Below are positions 1 through 5,649 of a DNA stretch of 8,951 bases, piece by piece. This DNA comes from Flavobacteriaceae bacterium. GTDB lineage: Bacteria > Bacteroidota > Bacteroidia > Flavobacteriales > Flavobacteriaceae. Positions within the stretch are counted from its first letter, which is position 1. Each line of letters opens with the position of its first letter. The position numbers were made by a program, and so were the translations under genes. Where the stretch lies: contig WFZY01000023.1 of the NCBI GenBank assembly GCA_015489265.1, positions 1 through 8,951 of the forward strand, given 5' to 3'. The notes beneath the pieces were generated by a model. That model did not search any database, was not told the DNA's origin, and saw only the letters and a program-made list of their open reading frames with translations.

Positions 1-116
1 GTTGTGAAATTAAGATTATTTATTGGTATTTTAGAATAAAATATGTTTTTTGTGAGAAAAGTCATATAAAGTATTATTTTTCAAGATTTTAATTATTTAT
101 TAGCATTTAATATTAT

Positions 117-124
117 TAAATTTG
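117..124 (+). promoter_or_regulatory. possible -7 promoter element for hypA
   Basis: TAAATTTG matches the Bacteroidota sigma-A -7 consensus TAnnTTTG exactly and lies 18 bases before the hypA start. I see no convincing TTG -33 element at the expected distance, and in DNA this AT-rich the match could be chance. The rest of 1-142 is AT-rich, has no credible reading frame, and shows nothing else I can name. Confidence 0.25.
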
Positions 125-142
125 CAATATAAACAATGAAAC

Positions 143-481
143 ATGCATGAGTTATCTATAGCAATGGGAATAGTGGCAATAGCGGAAAAAGAAGCCAAAA
201 AAGCTAATGTTACAGAAGTAAAAGCTATAGATTTGGAAATAGGAACTTTGTCAGGTATTGAAATAGAATCTTTAAATTTTGCTTGGCCCATGGCAGTTGC
301 CAATAGTGTCTTGTCTCATGCGGAAAAACGGATACATATTATCAAAGCCAAAGCCAAATGTGCCGATTGTGGATTTGATTATGATATTGAAAATTTGTTT
401 GACACCTGTCCGAAGTGTCATGGTCCTTTTAAGGATATTTATCAAGGAAAAGAAATGCGGGTAAAATCGTTGGAAGTATGA
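143..481 (+). CDS. hypA: HypA, nickel/zinc-binding hydrogenase maturation protein
   Basis: This 112-residue cytoplasmic protein helps insert nickel into [NiFe]-hydrogenase large subunits, working with the GTPase HypB. It begins MHELS, placing the nickel-binding His2-Glu3 immediately after the initiator Met as the family requires, which fixes the start. The zinc site is visible as two CxxC pairs, Cys73/Cys76 (CADCG) and Cys89/Cys92 (CPKCH). The length is normal for the family (about 113-120). The ATG has an A-rich leader and no obvious Shine-Dalgarno sequence. hypB follows after 234 bp of repeat-bearing DNA rather than directly, so the two may not share a simple operon. Assignment is secure; a separate role in urease nickel delivery is unlikely given the hypB and hypC neighbours. 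Confidence 0.96.
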   Translation: MHELSIAMGIVAIAEKEAKKANVTEVKAIDLEIGTLSGIEIESLNFAWPMAVANSVLSHAEKRIHIIKAKAKCADCGFDYDIENLFDTCPKCHGPFKDIYQGKEMRVKSLEV

Positions 482-496
482 CAGTGCGTTGTGCAT

Positions 497-517
497 AGTG
501 GAAAGCGACAAAGTGCG
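497..517 (+). repeat. AGTGGAAAGC-type spacer repeat, copy A
   Basis: A 21-base segment beginning AGTGGAAAGCG and ending CAAAGTGCG differs by one base from the 22-bp tandem repeat unit at 7852-7895. Related tracts occur at 1525-1542 and 8802-8826. It lies just before a GTAGAGACG palindrome, as do the copies at 1525 and 8802. Confidence 0.75.
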
Positions 518-540
518 TAGAGACGCACGACCGTGCGTCT
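517..540 (+). repeat. GTAGAGACG palindromic repeat, copy 1
   Basis: GTAGAGACG opens a perfect hairpin: AGACGCAC at 521-528 pairs with GTGCGTCT at 533-540 around the loop GACC. It belongs to a family with copies at 551-577, 1561-1585 and 8851-8898, all in spacers. The conserved GTAGAGACG start with a variable inner stem resembles REP/MITE-like palindromes. No transposase is in the window to tie it to. Confidence 0.8.
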
Positions 541-550
541 GATATATAAT

Positions 551-577
551 GTAGAGACGAAAAATTTTTCGTCTCTA
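551..577 (+). repeat. GTAGAGACG palindromic repeat, copy 2 (perfect 26-bp palindrome)
   Basis: Bases 552-577 form an uninterrupted palindrome, TAGAGACGAAAAA followed by its exact reverse complement. This is the most complete copy of the family: both outer arms, including TAGAGACG and CGTCTCTA, are intact, whereas copies 1 and 3 end at CGTCTG. It could fold as a long hairpin in the hypA-hypB transcript. Confidence 0.85.
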
Positions 578-604
578 TGGAAATATTTCAATGCCAGAAA
601 CCAT

Positions 605-621
605 TGAGCGCCGTAGGTGCG
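605..621 (+). repeat. TGAGCGCCGTAGGTGCG repeat, copy 1
   Basis: This 17-base sequence recurs exactly at 2613-2629. Its core GCGCC-GTA-GGTGC can form a small hairpin with one G-T pair. No T-run follows here, so a terminator role is unlikely at this copy. Confidence 0.7.
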
Positions 622-658
622 AAACCTTTGTAACCATCGGATATCAGACGTTAAATAA

Positions 659-707
659 CCCCCAACGATAGTTGGGGCAGGCAAATAATCAGATAACCAA
701 ATAACCA
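659..707 (+). repeat. C-rich/G-rich hairpin plus ATAACCA tract before hypB
   Basis: CCCCAAC (660-666) pairs perfectly with GTTGGGG (671-677) around the loop GATA. It is followed by GCAGGCA and, at 691-707, by AGATAACCAAATAACCA, which ends nine bases before the hypB ATG. The same composite, with a TAACCCCC opening, a G-rich arm, GCA and the identical 17-base ATAACCA tract, precedes the rhodanese gene at 8012-8065. Without a T-run it is a poor terminator. Its position makes it part of the hypB leader if transcription crosses it. Confidence 0.75.
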
Positions 708-715
708 ATAAAACT

Positions 716-1504
716 ATGTGTACAACTTGTGGATGCGGCGTAGCCGATGAAATTAAAATACAAAAACCGGGCGATTTGGCAATGATGGTCAGCGATTTGA
801 ATGTAGAGTTGCATCATCATGACCATTCTCACCCGCATCATCACCATCATCATGATGATAGAACGATCATTGATGTTGAACAGGATATTTTACAAGCCAA
901 CCAGTTGCTGGCGGAACGTAATCGGGGCTATTTTTTAGGTAAAAATATTTTTGCTGTCAATTTGGTCAGCTCCCCCGGTTCAGGTAAAACAACGTTATTA
1001 GAAAAAACATTGTCTGATAATAAGGACAAAAAAAAGTTCTTTGTTATTGAAGGTGACCAGCAAACCATGAACGATGCCGACCGTATTGACGCATTGAAAA
1101 TTCCCGTAATACAAATTAACACCGGCAAAGCTTGTCATTTAGACAGTGATATGGTCAACCAAGCGGTTACCAAGCTAAATCCGGAACCTGATTCTATCGT
1201 GATGATTGAAAACGTTGGGAATTTGGTTTGTCCATCTGCTTTTGATTTAGGGGAAAATGCTCGTGTAGTCATCGTTAGTACAACCGAAGGTGATGATAAA
1301 CCTATCAAATATCCCGATATGTTTGCCGGTTCGCATGTATGTATCATCAATAAAATTGATTTGTTGCCTTATTTGAATTTTAATGTAGAGAAAGCCAAAG
1401 CATACGCTCGACAGGTCAATCCGAATTTGATATTTTTTGAAGTATCCGCCACCACCGGCGAAGGTATGGAGCAATGGTATGAGTGGCTGTTGAGTCGCAA
1501 GTAG
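716..1504 (+). CDS. hypB: HypB, GTPase for nickel insertion into hydrogenase
   Basis: A 262-residue G3E-family (SIMIBI) GTPase that drives nickel transfer with HypA. The N-terminus MCTTCGCG carries the high-affinity nickel motif (Cys2, Cys5, Cys7), which fixes the start. Residues 33-46 are a His-rich stretch that includes six consecutive histidines and probably stores or buffers nickel. The G domain follows: Walker A SSPGSGKT (85-92), EGDQQT (112-117), the metal-site pair Cys140-His141, ENVGN (165-169), Cys172, and the guanine-specificity motif NKID (212-215). All expected catalytic and metal ligands are present and the length is normal. It sits between two repeat-filled spacers, which is odd for a gene usually packed next to hypA and hypC. 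Confidence 0.97.
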   Translation: MCTTCGCGVADEIKIQKPGDLAMMVSDLNVELHHHDHSHPHHHHHHDDRTIIDVEQDILQANQLLAERNRGYFLGKNIFAVNLVSSPGSGKTTLLEKTLSDNKDKKKFFVIEGDQQTMNDADRIDALKIPVIQINTGKACHLDSDMVNQAVTKLNPEPDSIVMIENVGNLVCPSAFDLGENARVVIVSTTEGDDKPIKYPDMFAGSHVCIINKIDLLPYLNFNVEKAKAYARQVNPNLIFFEVSATTGEGMEQWYEWLLSRK

Positions 1505-1524
1505 AAACGAATTGTATTCGTTTC

Positions 1525-1542
1525 AGTGGAAAGTGCCTAGTG
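1525..1542 (+). repeat. AGTGGAAAGTGCCTAGTG spacer repeat
   Basis: This 18-base sequence is repeated exactly at 7825-7842, after the second YeeE/YedE gene. In both places it begins soon after the upstream stop codon. Here it is followed by a GTAGAGACG palindrome. Confidence 0.8.
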
Positions 1543-1560
1543 TCAAGCGATAATGTGCGT

Positions 1561-1585
1561 GTAGAGACGTTTTGCTAAAACGTCT
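1561..1585 (+). repeat. GTAGAGACG palindromic repeat, copy 3
   Basis: AGACGTTTT (1565-1573) pairs perfectly with AAAACGTCT (1577-1585) around the loop GCT. The GTGCGTGTAGAGACG lead-in (1555-1569) is shared with the copy starting at 8851. It belongs to the same family as copies 1 and 2, with a different inner stem. Confidence 0.8.
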
Positions 1586-1586
1586 G

Positions 1587-1668
1587 AAAAATCTGAAATC
1601 TGTACCTCGGTACAATTTTGTTCCTAATGTCACAAAATCACTCAGTAACCTAAAAAATCTGAAATCTG
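1587..1668 (+). repeat. paired 16-base direct repeat with an intervening small hairpin
   Basis: AAAAATCTGAAATCTG occurs exactly twice, at 1587-1602 and 1653-1668. Between them TGTACC (1601-1606) and GGTACA (1609-1614) form a short inverted repeat followed by ATTTTGTTCC. A weaker relative of the direct repeat (ACATCTGAAATTAAATG) precedes the GTGAGATTTCT element at 7970. The small hairpin could be a weak terminator for hypB, but the stem is short. Confidence 0.6.
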
Positions 1669-1677
1669 AAATGAATA

Positions 1678-1709
1678 GTGAGATTTCTCACTACGTTCGA
1701 AATGACAAT
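1678..1709 (+). repeat. GTGAGATTTCT / TTCGAAATGACAAT element, copy 1
   Basis: A 32-base element matching 7970-8001 at 30 of 32 positions. It starts with a perfect inverted repeat, GTGAGA-TT-TCTCAC (1678-1691), and ends TACGTTCGAAATGACAAT. In the second copy two C-to-T differences (1689 and 1691) break the inverted repeat. It lies directly before the ATAACC tract that leads into hypC. Confidence 0.8.
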
Positions 1710-1718
1710 CAAATAGCC

Positions 1719-1750
1719 AGATAACCTAATCACCAAATAACCAACAAACC
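1719..1750 (+). repeat. ATAACC-type tract abutting the hypC start codon
   Basis: A degenerate tandem of ATAACC/ATCACC/AAACC units starting AGATAACC runs directly into the hypC ATG with no gap. It therefore replaces any normal ribosome-binding region. Relatives precede hypB (691-707) and the rhodanese gene (8049-8092). The run is A/C-rich and should be weakly structured, which may suit Shine-Dalgarno-independent initiation; that role is inference. Confidence 0.65.
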
Positions 1751-2065
1751 ATGTGTTTAGCAATCCCCGGAAAAATAATCAGTATAGACAATCAAATCGA
1801 TGACATTTTCAGAATAGCCAAAGTCAGTTTTGACGGCATTGTCAAAGATGTCAATTTGGCAATGGTGCCCGAAGCCAAAGTAGGGGACTATGTTTTGGTA
1901 CATGTAGGTAGTGCCATTAGTATTGTCGATGAAAAAGAAGCCAAAGAAACGATGGATATTCTATATCAGATGGACGAAATAACCGAATTGAGTTATGGTA
2001 ATCAACCACCGGAACCGCCATCAAAAGATAAAGATGATGAGAAATTAAGCAATGATGGCAAATAA
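1751..2065 (+). CDS. hypC: HypC, hydrogenase maturation chaperone
   Basis: HypC works with HypD to assemble the Fe(CN)2CO group and then holds the immature hydrogenase large subunit. The start is fixed by MCLAIPGK, where Cys2 becomes the functional N-terminal cysteine. The core includes VGDYVLVHVGSAI (44-56) with the conserved His51. At 104 residues it is longer than the usual 75-90 because of a hydrophilic, acidic and Pro-rich tail from about residue 85 (NQPPEPP onward). The TAA stop overlaps the next ATG by one base, so the two genes are translationally coupled. The downstream partner hypD is absent from the window. Confidence 0.95.
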   Translation: MCLAIPGKIISIDNQIDDIFRIAKVSFDGIVKDVNLAMVPEAKVGDYVLVHVGSAISIVDEKEAKETMDILYQMDEITELSYGNQPPEPPSKDKDDEKLSNDGK

Positions 2066-2574
2066 TGTCTTTTTTGTCCAAGTCATATCATGTATATCAA
2101 AGTATAGGTGTTATCAGGACACCTTATAAAGATTCGGCACCCTATCAACCGGTTCAAACGGACGAAGGTGATTTTAAATTGGTGTTACATCCGCAATATA
2201 CCGAAGGTTTACACTTGCTCAATACATTTAATTATATATATGTCATTTACGCATTGGATAAAATTGTGGTAAAAGCCAACCGTATGCTGATTAATCCACC
2301 CTGGGCACCAGACATGTCAATAGGTGTTTTTTCCAGTCGCAGTCCGAATCGTATCAATCCTATTGGTATCAGTATCGTGAAAATCAAACAAATCAAACAA
2401 AATATTATCTACACATCCGGTATCGATGCCTTTGACGGCACCCCTATTTTAGATATCAAACCTTATATAGACCTTTTAGATGCCAAAAAAGACGCCAATT
2501 TCGGTTGGGTCAATCAAACCGGAGATGAAAATCATTTAGCTTTACATATAAAAGGTATTCCACATAAGCATTAA
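2065..2574 (+). CDS. TrmO/TsaA-type SAM-dependent methyltransferase (UPF0066)
   Basis: A 169-residue protein with the TrmO (YaeB/TsaA) beta-barrel signatures: IGVIRTPY (14-21), YTEGL (45-49), GVFSSRSPNRINPIG (87-101) and the DGTPILDIKPY loop (124-134). TrmO of E. coli N6-methylates t6A37 in tRNA(Thr). That protein is about 235 residues with a C-terminal domain, while this one ends after the catalytic domain, like many short homologues. The usual RPNPIG appears here as RINPIG (Ile98). The gene overlaps hypC by one base, which suggests co-expression with hydrogenase maturation. Whether it modifies tRNA or has another target is unknown, so I give no symbol. Family assignment is strong; the substrate is not. 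Confidence 0.85.
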   Translation: MSFLSKSYHVYQSIGVIRTPYKDSAPYQPVQTDEGDFKLVLHPQYTEGLHLLNTFNYIYVIYALDKIVVKANRMLINPPWAPDMSIGVFSSRSPNRINPIGISIVKIKQIKQNIIYTSGIDAFDGTPILDIKPYIDLLDAKKDANFGWVNQTGDENHLALHIKGIPHKH

Positions 2575-2612
2575 ATTTTAACGATTTTGTATCGGGATAA
2601 TGTATAAAACAA

Positions 2613-2646
2613 TGAGCGCCGTAGGTGCGGTTCTTTTGCTTTTTTG
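2613..2646 (+). terminator. TGAGCGCCGTAGGTGCG repeat, copy 2, with T-rich run: possible terminator
   Basis: The 17-base repeat shared with 605-621 contains GCGCC (2616-2620) and GGTGC (2624-2628), which pair with one G-T around the loop GTA. Here the hairpin is followed by a T-rich run, TTCTTTTGCTTTTTT. It could end transcription from hypC and the methyltransferase gene. The stem is only five pairs, so confidence is modest. Confidence 0.4.
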
Positions 2647-2676
2647 ATATTCTTTTTTTATTGACGTTTTTTTTAA

Positions 2677-2716
2677 TGTTACAGCTGTTACAAAAATGAC
2701 ATTAATCAATTTTGAT
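2677..2716 (+). promoter_or_regulatory. possible regulator-binding cluster upstream of the sulfur oxidoreductase
   Basis: Two motifs lie close together. TGTTACA-GC-TGTTACA (2677-2692) is an exact 7-base direct repeat with a 9-base period. ATCAA-TT-TTGAT (2705-2716) is a perfect inverted repeat with FNR/CRP-like half-sites, though in the opposite order and with different spacing from the classic TTGATnnnnATCAA. Both are 120-165 bases before the catalytic-subunit start, in the only sizeable spacer largely free of the repeat modules. An oxygen- or sulfur-responsive regulator is plausible but unproven. Confidence 0.3.
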
Positions 2717-2791
2717 AAAATTAAGTATTTAGAATCGTTCTTTTGTCTAGAAAATATGTCTTTTGTCAGTTAAAGCAGTCGTTTTAGGGCT

Positions 2792-2799
2792 TATTTTTG
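2792..2799 (+). promoter_or_regulatory. possible -7 promoter element of the sulfur operon
   Basis: TATTTTTG fits the Bacteroidota TAnnTTTG -7 consensus and would give a leader of roughly 35 bases before the ATG at 2840. The nearest upstream TTG (2763-2765) is 26 bases away, longer than the usual 19-21, so this is tentative. Confidence 0.3.
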
Positions 2800-2839
2800 A
2801 GTAAAATTAAATAAAAAACTAATATTTAGATATAATATT

Positions 2840-5113
2840 ATGAGCAAATTAAGTCGTAGAGATTTTATCAAAATATCGGGAACGGCAACTGCCGGTTTGG
2901 CAATGACACCACCGTTAACCAGTATGATGGGGGCGATTTTCGGCGAAGAAAAAACACCGCATTTATTGGAAAACGAAGCTATCAAAACCCCAACGGTTTG
3001 TGAGGTGTGTTTTTGGAACTGCGCCGGTTGGACTTATACCGATAAAGAAGGTAAAATACATAAAGTTATAGGTAATGATATCGACCCGCATTCCAACGGG
3101 CGTTTGTGTCCGCGTGGAACAGGCGGTTTAGGTATGTATTACGATGAAGATCGCCTTAAAAAACCTTTGATCAGAGTTAAAGGAAAAGACGGCAAACAAG
3201 AATTTAAAGAAGCAACTTGGGAAGAAGCTTTTGATGTCATCATCAAAGGGATGAAAGACATTGAGAAAAAATACGGTAAAGAAAGTATGGCTTTGTTATT
3301 TCATGGTAAAACCGGTCCACACTTTGAACATTTATTTAAAGCTTGGGGTTCACAAACTATGGGCGAACCAGCCGGTGCCCAGTGCTTGATTACCCGTGAA
3401 GCCGGATTTATTGCCACTTACGGTGCAGGATTGGCTTCGCCGGAACCCACAGATGTGCGAAACACAGACTGTTTGGTATTGATTGGTAACCATATCGGAG
3501 AAAATATGCACAATGGTCACGTGCAAGAAGTGTCGCAACTGATAGATAAAGGGGGCACGATTATCACGGTTGACCCGCGTTTTTCTACAATGGCGGCACA
3601 CTCTACCAAATGGTTGCCGATTAAACCTTCTACTGATTTAGCTTTATTGTTGGCTTGGATGAATGTCATCATCAATGAAGGTTTGTATGACAAAGATTAT
3701 GTGGCACAATACACTTACGGTTTTGACCAACTCAGAGACCATGTGCAAAAATATACGCCCGAATGGGCAGAAAGTATAACAACTATTCCAGCCGGTGATA
3801 TTTACGAAACCGCTCGTATGATGGGTGGGGCATCGCCACGGGTAATTATACACCCGGGACGTCATACCGCTTGGTACGGTGACGATACACAACGCACCAG
3901 AGCGATTGCTATTCTAAATGCTATACTTGGTTCTTGGGGACGTGAAGGCGGTTTTTATTTCCCTGAAAAAGTAAAATTGCCACAAGAAGCACATCCGCCG
4001 TTCTCGAAACCCAAATGGTCTTGGAAAACCATTTCCCGTGGTAAACACAAATTGGCAATCATGGGCATTACCAACGAGATTATCGACCATGCTTTGCCTG
4101 AATATAAAGGACCTTACAAAGTCAAAGGTATGATGATTACGGCTACGAATCCTATTCAATCCATACCGCCGGAAGATAAAGTTAAACGCGCTTTGCAAAA
4201 CCAAGATTTTATAGTCGTGGTTGATACCATGCCGAGTGAAATTACCGGTTATGCAGATGTGGTCTTACCCGAAGCCACGTATTTGGAACGTTTAGACCAT
4301 TTGAGAACAGCACACCATCGTCAACCGAATGTGGCATTGCGTTATCCTGCTGTTAAACCGCGTTGGGAAACTAAACCGGGTTGGTGGATTGCCAGAGAAA
4401 TAGGTGTTCGTTTGGGATTGAAAGATTTCTACGAATGGGAAGATTTTGAAGAAGTATTGGATTGGCAACTCAAACAAGTCGGTAGTTCTATGGAAGAAAT
4501 GAAACGTGTAGGCGTGAAGCATTTCCCCAGAAAAACACCGATGTATTTAAAAGACGGCGAAGAATATTGGTTCAATACCAATACCGGTAAAATAGAATTA
4601 TTTTCTACCGATTTCGCCGATTGGGGTTACGATCCGATGCCGGTATATAAAGACCACGGCGAAGCGCCTGCCGGCTTCTTACGATTGATTTACGGTCGTT
4701 TACCGATGCATACTTTTGGTAGAACATTAAACAATCCATATTTATGGGAATTGAAAAACGAGCCGGTCTTGTGGGTTAATCCGAAAGTTGCAAAACTATA
4801 TGGTATAGAAAACGGACAGGAAGTTTGGTTGAAAAATCTGAAAGGTAAAGTCAGTTCTTTTGGCATCAAAGTGCGTGTAACGGAACGTATCCGACACGAT
4901 GCTGTCTTTTTGCCACATGGTTTCGGTAACAAAGGACGCATCTTTGTCAATGGTAAAGTAGAAGAAATGTCAAGAACCTACGGACGCGGTATTTCCGATT
5001 CCGAAATGGTATATAAAATAGAAAAGGACCCTGTAACAGGGGGTACCGGTATGCGAAACAATTTCGTAACCATATTAACTGAAAATCCACATAAAAAAGA
5101 AGCATTATCATGA
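2840..5113 (+). CDS. Tat-exported molybdopterin oxidoreductase catalytic subunit (PsrA/PhsA/SoeA type)
   Basis: A 757-residue DMSO-reductase-family enzyme, probably acting on polysulfide, thiosulfate or a similar sulfur compound outside the cytoplasmic membrane. The N-terminus carries a twin-arginine signal, SRRDFIKISGTATAGLAM (5-22), so it is exported folded with its cofactor. A [4Fe-4S] site follows: Cys54, Cys57, Cys61 and Cys90. Cys182 in GAQC is in the right region to be the molybdenum or tungsten ligand. The C-terminal dinucleotide-binding domain includes YGRLPMHTFGRTLNNP (about 618-633), a pattern typical of the polysulfide/thiosulfate reductase branch. Its stop overlaps the next start (ATGA), followed by an iron-sulfur and an NrfD gene, the classic A-B-C order. 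Direction (reductase or oxidase) and exact substrate cannot be read from sequence. No dedicated NarJ/TorD-like chaperone is nearby. Confidence 0.92.
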   Translation: MSKLSRRDFIKISGTATAGLAMTPPLTSMMGAIFGEEKTPHLLENEAIKTPTVCEVCFWNCAGWTYTDKEGKIHKVIGNDIDPHSNGRLCPRGTGGLGMYYDEDRLKKPLIRVKGKDGKQEFKEATWEEAFDVIIKGMKDIEKKYGKESMALLFHGKTGPHFEHLFKAWGSQTMGEPAGAQCLITREAGFIATYGAGLASPEPTDVRNTDCLVLIGNHIGENMHNGHVQEVSQLIDKGGTIITVDPRFSTMAAHSTKWLPIKPSTDLALLLAWMNVIINEGLYDKDYVAQYTYGFDQLRDHVQKYTPEWAESITTIPAGDIYETARMMGGASPRVIIHPGRHTAWYGDDTQRTRAIAILNAILGSWGREGGFYFPEKVKLPQEAHPPFSKPKWSWKTISRGKHKLAIMGITNEIIDHALPEYKGPYKVKGMMITATNPIQSIPPEDKVKRALQNQDFIVVVDTMPSEITGYADVVLPEATYLERLDHLRTAHHRQPNVALRYPAVKPRWETKPGWWIAREIGVRLGLKDFYEWEDFEEVLDWQLKQVGSSMEEMKRVGVKHFPRKTPMYLKDGEEYWFNTNTGKIELFSTDFADWGYDPMPVYKDHGEAPAGFLRLIYGRLPMHTFGRTLNNPYLWELKNEPVLWVNPKVAKLYGIENGQEVWLKNLKGKVSSFGIKVRVTERIRHDAVFLPHGFGNKGRIFVNGKVEEMSRTYGRGISDSEMVYKIEKDPVTGGTGMRNNFVTILTENPHKKEALS

Positions 5114-5643
5114 GATACGCAATGGCAATAGAAGTCAACAAATGTGTTGGCTGTGGAGACTGCGTGGTAGCATGTCAAACCGAAAATAATGTTCCGTTGG
5201 GCTATTCGAGGGATTGGATTATTGAAATAGCACGCGGTGAATATCCTAATTTATTTATGCACTTTGAATCACAACGTTGTAACCATTGTGAAGATACACC
5301 CTGTGTCAGAACTTGTCCGACAGGCGCCAGCCACGTGATTGAAGGCGGAATTGTTAAAGTAACCCATGACGAATGTATAGGTTGTGGTGCTTGTATTGAA
5401 GCTTGTCCTTATGATGCAAGGTATTTTCATCCGGACGGTTATGTCGATAAATGTACGTTTTGTGACCATCGTGTAGCTGATGGTTTAGATCCTGCTTGTG
5501 TGTCGGTTTGTCCGACTACTTGTATGCACTTTGGCGATTTGGATGATCCGGATAGCGAAATATCCAAATTAATCAAAAGCAGAGAGCATTATACTTTATT
5601 ACCGGAAGCCGGAACGGCACCACAAATTTATTATCTAAAATAA
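5110..5643 (+). CDS. four-cluster ferredoxin subunit (PsrB/PhsB/DmsB type)
   Basis: A 177-residue electron-transfer subunit linking the molybdenum enzyme to the membrane subunit. It has 16 cysteines in four groups: 12/15/18/22, 57/60/65/69, 89/92/95/99 and 115/118/130/134, enough for four [4Fe-4S] clusters in the standard arrangement of this family. An extra Cys138 lies just after the last group. There is no signal peptide, so it is presumably carried out by the Tat signal of its partner. The start chosen overlaps the upstream stop as ATGA. A second Met at residue 5 is an alternative and would not change any motif. The next gene begins six bases after its stop. Confidence 0.94.
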   Translation: MRYAMAIEVNKCVGCGDCVVACQTENNVPLGYSRDWIIEIARGEYPNLFMHFESQRCNHCEDTPCVRTCPTGASHVIEGGIVKVTHDECIGCGACIEACPYDARYFHPDGYVDKCTFCDHRVADGLDPACVSVCPTTCMHFGDLDDPDSEISKLIKSREHYTLLPEAGTAPQIYYLK

Positions 5644-5649
5644 GAGATT

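Noticed and set aside
659..677. C-rich/G-rich hairpin as an intrinsic terminator for hypA
   Set aside because: No T-run follows the stem and it lies close to the hypB start, so a leader or repeat role fits better.
442..708. 88-codon reading frame on the - strand across the hypA-hypB spacer
   Set aside because: It is made of palindromes and repeats, overlaps the end of hypA and has no recognisable features.
5110..5643. Cys138 as part of a fifth metal site in the ferredoxin subunit
   Set aside because: A single extra cysteine is not enough for another cluster, and the four standard groups are complete without it.
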